This document shows, piece after piece, positions 51,713-61,282 of a stretch of 64,000 bases of DNA. Origin of the DNA: Homarus americanus (taxonomy: Eukaryota; Arthropoda; Malacostraca; Decapoda; Nephropidae). Position 1 is the first letter of the stretch. The number at the start of each line of letters is the position of its first letter. The translations under genes were made by a program, and so were the position numbers. A model generated the notes under the pieces. It was not told the origin of the DNA, ran no database searches, and saw nothing but the letters and a program-made list of their open reading frames with translations. The stretch spans positions 2,290,940-2,354,939 of the forward strand of contig NW_024720711.1 in the NCBI RefSeq assembly GCF_018991925.1, read 5' to 3'.

Positions 51713-51856
51713 CACTGAAACTGATATGTTATTCATTTTCTTTTGGGTTTACTGTATTATAAAATGTGGGTGTTAATCCTTCGGGCAAAAAATTAGTAGT
51801 ACTTTTTTAAGTGTATAGTTTCATGTATGTTTTTATCTTTGGGGTGTTGAAATCAT

Positions 51857-52176
<320 letters not shown>

Positions 52177-52224
52177 TCAATAGCTTTCATGGAGTATTAA
52201 ATAATTTCTTACGTTTTAGGGTAG

Positions 52225-52480
52225 GTAAAAATCATACTAATAAAACCAAAACAAATCACATTATAAAAGGTCATTCACATATTATTAAAAAAGCGATACA
52301 TCACATCTTAAAAACGAATCACATCATCTTGCGAATCCGCTTGGCATCTTTAAAAACAAAGCGGCATCATATCGTAAAAACAAAGCGGGTCACACAGCCA
52401 ACAAAACTGGTGAAGTCCGCACTTCGGCAAAAAACGGATCGTCACCCACATCATAACAAAAAAAGACGATCCATGCATGC
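52225..52480. repeat. Degenerate ~30-bp AAAACAAATCACATCAT repeat
   Basis: About eight copies of AAAAC(A/G)AA(G/T)C and CACATCATCTT phrases, noisy like the array after the gap. Confidence 0.7.
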
Positions 52481-52705
52481 AAGCACGATGTCACGTTGTT
52501 AAAAAAAAAGGAGATGCATAAATGTGGGGCGCGAATGCACCTGATGCATCCACATCAAAATAAAAACCGAAACAAGCAAAACCGGCAAATTACATGACAT
52601 CAAAATACGGAAAAATAAAATAAATACTGTCGAGTTAAAATACAGAGTCAGAATACAAGAGGTTGGTAGGTATGCATTAAGCGGCAAAACACCTGCCTTT
52701 TGCAG

Positions 52706-52867
52706 GTTATGACGAACCAGCATTTTGTTAGATCAACATCTATTACTTACTGGGTTCTTCTGTTATTTCTTCGTGTATTTTGGGCGTATTTTATTGTGAT
52801 TTGGGTTGGTATTGGCGGGTTTGGAGTTATTTTTGGCAGTTTGGGTGCATTTTCATTTGAAAGTCAC
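52706..52867 (+). other. Candidate 162-nt exon, hydrophobic
   Basis: Lies between ACCTGCCTTTTGCAG and GTAAGG and is open for 54 codons in phase 0 at both ends. It would encode two hydrophobic segments (WVLLLFLRVFWAYF, residues about 18-31, and IVIWVGIGGFGVIFG, about 32-46). T/G-rich sequence gives hydrophobic codons readily, and the neighbourhood is noisy, so chance is the more likely explanation. No family recognised. Confidence 0.12.
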
Positions 52868-53144
52868 GTAAGGAAATCAACCCTCACACAAATCATATAA
52901 ACCCGCGTATAAAAAAAGCCGGGGAGCGTTTATTGAGAGATATTGATATCATGTAGTGGGGTGGTGGATGCATTCAGTCTGGAGTAAAGATATTGTTATC
53001 TCTTCAAAAGGTAGGTGGGCCAGAATGGCTGTTGGTGAGGAGAGTGTTTGGGGCGATGTGTGTGTGGTAATGTTGGGTGGGGTGGGGTGTTTTGGGGTGT
53101 GATGGTATATGTTTTAATTTTGTGTTGTTGTTGTTGATGGTAGG

Positions 53145-53155
53145 TGTTGTGTGTG

Positions 53156-53250
<95 letters not shown>
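53145..53250. repeat. (TG)n microsatellite
   Basis: About 100 bp with three interruptions; further TG blocks at 53,349-53,396. Confidence 0.95.
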
Positions 53251-53254
<4 letters not shown>

Positions 53255-53419
53255 CTATAAATTCTATGCTGTTTTTTGTATCAGATGGCAGGCGCATTAT
53301 ATATATATATGTATAGAGAGGGAGGTGGCGCATACAAAAGAGTTCCGCATGTGTGTGTGTGGTGTGTGTGTGTGTGTGTGGTGTGTGTGTGTGTGTAGTT
53401 GGGCTTGCTGAGGATCACT

Positions 53420-54095
53420 GCCACCGCAGCTACACCGGCACCAAGCGGGTCGGCACCACCATCGGCTGCGCACGCCACTATGCCGTTATCACGTCGCCGC
53501 ACCACCACTACCTTACCCCACTGCCACTGCCACCATCACCACGCGCCGTCGCTGCGCACCAGCACGACTTGGCACCACCACTAGCACCTACCACCATCAC
53601 CACCGCATGCCGCTGCCACCATGACGTGCGCACGCTGCCACCGATGCGCGCCACCATGAGCACTACCATCGCTACCTGCGTGCTATCCTACCACTATCAC
53701 CGCCGTCTTTTTTACGCCACCATCACCGTCGCTGTCATATGCCGCCGCCTTCATCGCACGCATGCCTGCACTATACCACCACTGCGCGGCTAACGCCGCC
53801 TGCTGCGCCGCCATCTGCCGAGTGTTCGCCGCACCGCACCGCCTGCCATCACCCACCATCACCACTACCACCACTACCACTAGCACCACCACCACCATCC
53901 ACTACACTTCATACCCGCCATCACCACCACCACACCACTACCACTATCACCAACCACCATCACCACTACCCACCATCACCACCACCATCACCACTCCCTT
54001 CACCATCACCACCATCCCTACCACTACCACCACCTACCACCATCACCACCACCACCTACCTCACCACCACCATCCACCATCCCACCACCACCTAG
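53420..54095. repeat. CAC/CCA-rich degenerate trinucleotide repeat
   Basis: The left part (to about 53,850) is CpG-rich (GCCGCTGCCACC); the right part is CACCACCATCACC. Frames here give Thr/His/Pro peptides without recognisable domains. Confidence 0.85.
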
Positions 54096-54240
54096 CCAGA
54101 AGATGGACCTAACGTAAATGTAGATTTTGGACTGTGTGGGGTTGGTGAGAATATTCCAAGATCGAGAGTCTGGGAATTTTGAATGTGTTCAGGGGTGTGC
54201 GTCGCTTAGTGTGTGTGTCAGAGCAGGCGGTGGACGGACT

Positions 54241-54281
54241 CTCACCTCACCTCACCTCACCTCACCTCACCTCACCTCACC
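54241..54281. repeat. (CTCAC)n pentamer
   Basis: Eight perfect CTCAC units. Confidence 0.97.
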
Positions 54282-54284
54282 ACC

Positions 54285-54690
54285 CAAAAGGCTTAATTTC
54301 TGTACCTATATAACAGATTATAATTTTTTTAACCCATACTAATTCTTTCATTCCTTTGTAAATTCTGTGTTTTTTTTTCACCAGTTAGATACACTCGTTT
54401 ATTTTTCATTAGTTATATATATATATATTCGTATGTGTTCAAATCTTCACCTTTTCGTTCAATTGTTCCTTTAATTCTCGTTCATTTATTCCCTATGGTT
54501 CGGTGTATCAAAAAACAACAACAACAAATACTTTTTGACCTTTTATTGTTCTATTTTTGTTCTTTATTCTATGTTATCCTCTGTTGTTGTTGTTGTTATT
54601 GGTATCGTTATTATTGGTGTTATTGTTTTTATCAGATAAATTCCACCTTTATATTGTGTGTTCGTATTTGTTTGGTTTACCTATTTCTCT
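54285..54690. other. T-rich, no gene seen
   Basis: T-rich, with a short (TA)n at 54,415 and (TTG)n at about 54,580. Confidence 0.5.
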
Positions 54691-54691
54691 T

Positions 54692-55770
54692 ATTCATTAA
54701 TACCTATCTCTCTTTATTATCTCTATGTATCTCTCTTTATTATCTCTATGTATCTCTATTTCATCTACCTATCTCTCTTTATTATCTCTATGTATCTCTC
54801 TTTATTATCTCTACGTATCTCTCTTTATTATCTCTATGTATCTCTCTTTATTATCTTTATATATCTCTATTTCATCTACCTATCTCTCTTTATTATCGCT
54901 ACTTATCTCTATTTCATCTACCTATCTCTCTTTATTATCTCTACTTATCTCTATTTCATCTACCTATCTCTCTTTATTATCTATGTATCTCTCTTTATTA
55001 TCTCTATGTATCTCTCTTTATTATCTCTATGTCTCTATTTCATCTACCTATATCTCTCTTTATTATCGCTACTTGTCTCTGTTCATCTACCTATCTCTCT
55101 TTATTATCTCTACGTATCTCTCTTTATTATCTCCTATGTATCTCTTTATTATCTCTATATCTCTATTTCATCTACCTATCTCTCTTTATTATCGCTACTT
55201 GTCTCTATTTCATCTACCTATCTCTCTTTATTATCTCTATGTATCTCTCTTTATTATCTCTATGTATCTCTCTTTTATTATCTCCTGTATCTCTCTTTGT
55301 TATCTCTATGTATCTCTCTTTATTATCTCTATATATCTCTATTTCATCTGCCTATCTCTTTATTATCACTACTTATCTCTATTTCATCTACCTGCTCTCT
55401 TTATTATCTCTGTGTATCTCTTTATTATCTCTATGTCTCTGTTTCATCTTTATCTGTATCTCTTTATTATCTCTATCTCTATTTCATCTACCTATCTCTC
55501 TTTATTATCTCTATGTATCTCTTTATTATCTCCTATGAATCTCTATTTCATCTACCTATCTCTCTTTATTATCTCTATGTATCTCTCTTTATTATCTCTA
55601 TGTATCTCTCTATTTCATCTACCTATCTCTCTTTATTATATCTATGTATCTCTCTTTATTATCTCTATGTATCTCTCTTTATTATCGCTACTTATCTCTA
55701 TTTCATCTACCTATCTCTCTTTATTATCTCCATGTATCTCTCTTTATTATCGCTACTTATCTCTATAATC
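54692..55770. repeat. 23-bp / 19-bp mixed minisatellite
   Basis: Units TATCTCTCTTTATTATCTCT plus ATG (23 bp) and TATCTCTATTTCATCTACC (19 bp) alternate in blocks, with about 48 units in total. All three plus-strand frames stay open for more than 340 codons because the units lack TAA, TAG and TGA. These leucine/serine/tyrosine proteins are not believable. Confidence 0.97.
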
Positions 55771-55831
55771 TCCACAAATCTTTTACCAGATGAACTTTGT
55801 CGACGGCACTACCCACTCCTAACGTGTCGAC

Positions 55832-55905
55832 CAATCAAGAGCTCTCCTGCACACCCTATAATAACTTATCGACCAATCAGAGCTCTCCTGCGCGCGCATT
55901 TTGTT
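55832..55905. repeat. ~43-bp duplication with CCAAT and SacI-like core
   Basis: GTCGACCAATCAAGAGCTCT and TATCGACCAATCAGAGCTCT, each followed by CCTGC. Both carry CCAATCA. Confidence 0.85.
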
Positions 55906-55943
55906 TATCTACATCTGATAGCCTTTGACTGACCCAGAAAATA

Positions 55944-56160
55944 AAGTTTAAAATAGCCCCAGATGGTATATTTCAAGCTTAAAATAGCCCCAGATAATAT
56001 ATTTCAGACTTAAAATAGCCCCAGATGGTATATTTCAGACTTAAAACAGCCCCCAGATAATATATTTCAGACTTAAAATAGCCCCAGATAATATATTTCA
56101 GATTTAAAATAGCTCCTATATATATCTAAGACTTAAAATAGCCCCTTGTATTATGGCCCC
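55944..56160. repeat. 31-bp minisatellite, AGCCCCAGATAATATATTTC
   Basis: About six copies of the quoted bases plus AGACTTAAAAT. Confidence 0.95.
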
Positions 56161-56199
56161 TTGATGACCTTTAAATATATATCCTTGTAGTAATATAAT

Positions 56200-56580
56200 C
56201 CCATGATGACATATTAACAGTGCAGTAACTCACATAACTTATGATAGCTCCACACGATAACCTGTTATATAGCTCCTACGGAATTAAATAGCTCCTTGTG
56301 ATAATATAACTCCAGGATGATAGGTTATTAATAGCTCCTACGGCATTAATTAACTCCTTGGGTTAATATAGCAACATTATAACCAATCAAAATAGCTCTT
56401 ACGATATTTAATAGCTCCTTTTGATAATATAACTCCACAATGATAACTTATTAATAGCTCCTACGGCATTAAATAGCTTCTTGCGAAAATATAGCAACAT
56501 GATAACCTATTAAATAGCTCCTACGACACTAAATAGCTCCCTGCGATAATTATAATATAACTCCAGGATGATAAATTACA
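56200..56580. repeat. ~90-bp tandem repeat, AATAGCTCCTACGGCATTAA
   Basis: Four to five copies. Within each unit AATAGCTCCT is itself repeated (TACGGCAT... and TGCGATAATATAACTCC). Confidence 0.9.
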
Positions 56581-56866
56581 GTATATATTTTTCACAGCAC
56601 CAATATCAGATAGAAACTAATATTACACAAAAAAGTTATAAAACAGAATATAAATGAGACGCTAAATATATCCCCGGGGGAAAAAAAATAAATAAAATAG
56701 CGGAATCTAATTTAACGGCGACACAAACATCACACGAGCGACTATATTGTTTGTTTGTTTGTGTGAAAGGGAGGGAGAGAATCTTTTGCTTTCATAGCTA
56801 TGTCAGTATTGAATATAAATACATCAAGGTAGTTGGTTGAATGTGCGTATTGTACATCAAAGGGTG

Positions 56867-56977
56867 TATGTATGTATGTATGTATGTATGTATGTATGTA
56901 TGTATGTATGTATGTATGAATGTATGTAATAAGAAACAATTCACCATTATTATTAACTATGTATTAAATGACGTTAA

Positions 56978-57036
<59 letters not shown>
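56867..57036. repeat. (TATG)n and (AAT)n microsatellites
   Basis: TATG run 56,867-56,928 and AAT run 56,978-57,036. Confidence 0.97.
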
Positions 57037-57039
<3 letters not shown>

Positions 57040-57189
57040 ATAAACAATTTGTACCATTTATAGAAGGTCATTTACACTCTTAAAATAATTAATGAAATCA
57101 AATTAAAACTTTATAGCGCCAGAGTTACAGGTATATGTTACACCTGTTAAAACGTAATTATACTGAAAATGGACAGGTACAAATTCCTT

Positions 57190-57800
57190 GATAACACACC
57201 TGCTAAAACACAGTTACCCTTGACAAGACCAGTTGTTGCTCTCTTGAACACACACCTACATAAACACAACTGACAAGAACAGGTGTGTCTCTCTTCAACA
57301 CACACCTGCTAAAACACAGTTACCCTTGACAAGACCAGTTGTTGCTCTCTTGAACACACACCTACATAAACACAACTGACAAGAACAGGTGTGTCTCTCT
57401 TCAACACACACCTGCTAAAACACAGTAACCCTTGACAAGAACAGGTGTGCCTCTCTTCAACACACACCGGCTAAAACACAGTTACCTTTGACAAGAACAG
57501 GTGTGCCTCTCTTCAACACACACACTGCTAAAACACAGTAACCCCGCCAAGACCAGTTGTTGCTCTCTTGAACACACACCTACACAAACACAACTGACAA
57601 GACCAGTTGTTGCTCTCTTGAACACACACCTACATAAACACAACTGACAAGAACAGGTGTGTCTCTCTTCAACACACACCTGCTAAAACACAGTAACCCT
57701 TGACAAGAACAGGTGTGCCTCTCTTCAACACACACCGGCTAAAACACAGTTACCTTTGACAAGAACAGGTGTGCCTCTCTTCAACACACACACTGCTCAG
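57190..57800. repeat. ~52-56-bp minisatellite with two unit types
   Basis: Type 1: GCTAAAACACAGTTACCCTT then GACAAGAACAGGTGTG. Type 2: CTACATAAACACAACTGACA then AGACCAGTTGTTGCTC. Both end CTCTCTT(C/G)AACACACACC. They alternate and form blocks repeated at about 57,205, 57,312 and 57,535. Confidence 0.95.
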
Positions 57801-57999
57801 TCATACAGACCACCAGCACAGGATATTATGACCTTTGACCCGATGAAATCCTTTAAGAAGTCAGGATAAATAAAGACAAAAAGTGACTCAGGAAATATTG
57901 GAGCAGTATTGAAGGATTATTTGCCAGATACTGTAAATAAGAAGAGGGAGGGAGGCCCCAGAGAACTGCCGGTTGTCCCATCCCAAAATATTGTGTAGC

Positions 58000-58000
<1 letters not shown>

Positions 58001-58037
<37 letters not shown>
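58001..58037. repeat. (GA)n microsatellite
   Basis: Perfect run; a second short one lies at 58,285-58,309. Confidence 0.95.
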
Positions 58038-58039
<2 letters not shown>

Positions 58040-58319
58040 TGTCAGACAGGCAAACAGACAGTCCCAACAACAAGAGGATCGTCCACTAAGCTAGAAAGAG
58101 ATACGCGTTGTGATTGGATGGGCAATATCGTAAGCCACCAATAGGAACGTAAGTTACACAACTTCGTCTTTTATAGGCAGTAAAAGAATCGAGGAAAATC
58201 CTATGTCCGCCCTGACCAACTCTGGCTTGACGATAGATCACTAAACTCTCTGATAGATAGTATATGTTGCCTGTAGCATGATGGGGAGAGAGAGAGAGAG
58301 AGAGAGAGATCCTTCCCAA

Positions 58320-58600
58320 TCTCTCTCTCTCTCATCCCATGGAAAACAACCACCGTCTCTCGAAGTGATCTATCGTCAGCCACAATTCGTCAAGAAGGAA
58401 CAGCGTCTCTCTTTCTCTCTTCCCTACAGCTCTTTCTCTCTCTCCTCTGCCCCCTCTCTCTCTCTATCTCTTTCTGCTATCCCTCTCTTTCTCTCTCCCA
58501 CCTCAACCTCCTCTCTTCTCTCTCCTTTTCCCACCTACCCCACTTCACTCTCTCATTCCATTTACTCTTCCTCATCTCTTCCTTATCTCCGTGTTTCACA
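58320..58600. repeat. Pyrimidine-rich CTCTCT tract
   Basis: Degenerate C/T-rich sequence. Confidence 0.85.
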
Positions 58601-58717
58601 TTCTCCGTCTCTCATTGCCCCGACATATTGCAGCCAAGAATGCCACTTCCCTCACTACAACCTTATTTCCGCCTCCTCAAATCACGAGTTCATACCTCAC
58701 CCCCTGGAGAATAATGT

Positions 58718-58792
58718 GTGGGGGGGGGGGCGGGGTTATGTGTGTGTGGGGGAGGGTGTTGTCTATGTGGGGAGATGGTGGGGATGCGGAGG

Positions 58793-58841
<49 letters not shown>
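58718..58841. repeat. G-rich tract then (GT)n
   Basis: GTGGGGGGGGGGCGGGG and GGGGGAGGG runs, then GT from 58,797. Confidence 0.9.
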
Positions 58842-58842
<1 letters not shown>

Positions 58843-59098
58843 ATAATAGAATAACGTATTTATATATATTCTCCCAGAGTTATAGATCAAAACATAACAA
58901 TTATAAAAAAAAAACAACCAAACACACTCCATCATACACTCTGGTACAGGGAAATATTTCTAACTCATACTATATTTTGGCATAACTGAGTATCATGCAG
59001 GGATATACATGTACACATAAAATTATCTTCATATCAGGATCAACATCAGTATTCATGGTATGTATATTTAGACGGATCAATGTATTAGAATATGTTTA

Positions 59099-59170
59099 TA
59101 CAGGGTGGTGGAAAAGTCTCGGTGCACCTGAATAATTAACAGTGCACAGGGACTATTTGATCACCCTGTA
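59099..59170. mobile_element. 72-bp mariner-type MITE
   Basis: Begins TACAGGGTGGTGG and ends ATCACCCTGTA. The two ends are imperfect inverted repeats over about 29 bp, sharing TACAGGGTG, AGTC and GTGCAC, and TA flanks match Tc1/mariner target duplications. It is little more than two termini joined. Confidence 0.65.
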
Positions 59171-59204
59171 GGACAAAATTCATGTGAACTTCCTTGTTGT
59201 GGTG

Positions 59205-59292
59205 GTGTACACTGTGTTCACGTGTACACTGTGTTCATGTGTACACTGTGTTCACGTGTACACTGTGTTCATGTGTACACTGTGTTCATGTA
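59205..59292. repeat. 17-18-bp minisatellite, GTGTACACTGTGTTCATG
   Basis: Five copies; each holds the palindrome GTGTACAC, and two hold CACGTG in place of CATGTG. Confidence 0.95.
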
Positions 59293-59391
59293 TAAACGTT
59301 GTACCTATGCATATGAATCATCAGTTTTAGCTCACCTGAACAACTAACTACACGTATTTTCTATTAAGCTGTTAAACCACCTAGCTGCTGC

Positions 59392-59393
<2 letters not shown>

Positions 59394-59432
<39 letters not shown>
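59394..59432. repeat. (AC)n microsatellite
   Basis: Perfect run; a (CATA)n run follows at 59,533-59,558. Confidence 0.95.
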
Positions 59433-59434
<2 letters not shown>

Positions 59435-59698
59435 TATCATCCAATTAGACCCAGAGAATCGTTGCCCATTGAAGCGACCAATCACAAGGCTCATTACAGT
59501 GACCGGCAGTTAATAGTTAAATTAATCGTCAAATACATACATACATACATACATACATATTTATACATGTTTACTCTTGTACGCACACATATAAATTAAT
59601 AAACTCTCCAAAAATATATACATATATATATTCTGAAATAAAATAGATCGGTTGGTTTATTTTGAGGAAATATAATACTGCGGTACTATCAGCTGCTC

Positions 59699-60122
59699 TT
59701 ATCCGGGTACAAGCCTGTATGAACCGGTGTATGAACCAGTGTAAAAACCAATGTATGAACCAGTGTATGAACCTGTATGAACCAGTGTATGAACCAATGT
59801 GTGAACCTGTTTACGAGCCTGTATGAACCAGTGAAGGAACCTGTAAGGACCAGTGTATGAACCTGTATGAACCAGTGTATGAACCAATGTGTGAACCTGT
59901 TTACGAGCCTGTATGAACCAGTATATGAACCTGTCTGAACTAGTGTATGAACCTGTATGAACCAGTGTATGAACCTGTATGAACTAGTGTATGAACCTGT
60001 AAGAACCAGTGTATGAACCACTTTACGAACCTGTGTATGAACCAGTGTATGAGTCTGTATGAACCAGTGTATGAGTCTGTATGAACCAGTGTATGAGTCT
60101 GTATGAACCAGTGTATGAACAT
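59699..60122. repeat. 10-12-bp minisatellite, AACCAGTGTATG
   Basis: About 38 units alternating AACCAGTGTATG and AACCTGTATG, with a repeated block of about 115 bp (59,752 and 59,869 share ACCAATGTGTGAACCTGTTT). Confidence 0.95.
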
Positions 60123-60125
60123 GAA

Positions 60126-60580
60126 TTATAGTATACTGTCTTGCATGTAATATTCACCCTTAAAAATAATATAACCTAAAAAAAGCAACCATAAGACTCG
60201 CTAAGAATCACTACTTACTTACTTAAGATCTCAGTTAAGTGAAGAAGGTAATCGTAGGTAGCTTTTCAATGTCTTACTAAACTACTTAATAAACAGTGTC
60301 GATCACTTACCTGTTAAGATGTGGATGTACAGCCCGAGGCGTCACAGTTTGTTTATTTTGATGGTGACTTGTGGAGACTTACCTAATGGAGAGAGAATTA
60401 TTAGTATTTAGTAAAACATACATACAGGCTTCATGTGATTGGTCAATATACTGTACACGTAAATATACACACCTATGGATTAGTACACAAATACACACAT
60501 ATACAGTACGCACACAAATACACACATATACTGAATAGATAGACACACACACACATAGTTAGTTCTCCCACTTTCATTTA
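60126..60580. other. No gene seen
   Basis: Contains CACACATATACTG duplications at about 60,490-60,535; otherwise unremarkable. Confidence 0.4.
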
Positions 60581-61035
60581 CTTTCCATCTTTCCCTTTCT
60601 TTTACTCTCCCTCTCTTTGTCTTTCGGTTTTTACAATTTTTCTTTTTTCTTTTGTCTTTGTATTTTCTATTTTGTAACTCTCTTTATGTCACTTTCTCTT
60701 CTTACTTTATATTTTGTAACTATTTCCTGTTATATTTTCCACTTTCTTTCATTGATTCCCTTTGACTTTCATTGCCTCTCTTTCTCTCTTGTATTCTCAC
60801 AATCTTTTTCGCTATTTTTCATCCCATTTCCGTCATCATTATTAAGTTAATAATAATACAAATAAAGATACATAAAACATCAAAAAAAATACACGCGAAA
60901 AATAAATAAAAACTGAAATAAAACAAAGAAAAAATACAGGTACTTTAAAGAAAAAATTAACATAAAATAAATTAGCAAAAAATAAATTAACTATAAAAAT
61001 ACTAAAAATACGTAACAACTGAATTAAAAACGCAA
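60581..61035. repeat. T/C-rich block followed by A-rich block
   Basis: 60,581-60,840 is C/T-rich (CTTTCTC), and 60,850-61,035 is A-rich (AAAAATAAAT). Frames are compositional. Confidence 0.6.
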
Positions 61036-61104
61036 AAAAAAAAAATAGAGGCATAGCAATAACTAGTGTTTATATAAAGATGGTAATTGTAACTTTATTG
61101 TGTA

Positions 61105-61275
61105 CGCCTGTCCCCACACCTGTCATTATATACCTGTCCCCACACCTGTTATTATATACCTGTCGCTACACCCGTCATTATATACCTGTTCCCAAACCTG
61201 TCATTAAAACCCATCATCCCCACACCTGACATTATATACATGTCCCCATACCTGTCATTATACACCTGTCCTCAA
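61105..61275. repeat. 26-bp minisatellite, TATACCTGTCCCCACACCTG
   Basis: About seven copies of the quoted bases plus TCATTA. Confidence 0.95.
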
Positions 61276-61282
61276 TATACCT

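Noticed and set aside
53420..54112. Threonine/histidine/proline-rich secreted protein
   Set aside because: CAC-based low complexity in every frame, with CpG decay; no conserved domain.
54435..55932. Leucine/serine/tyrosine frames of 347-424 codons, looking like a membrane protein
   Set aside because: All three plus frames are open across the C/T/A-rich array, so composition explains them.
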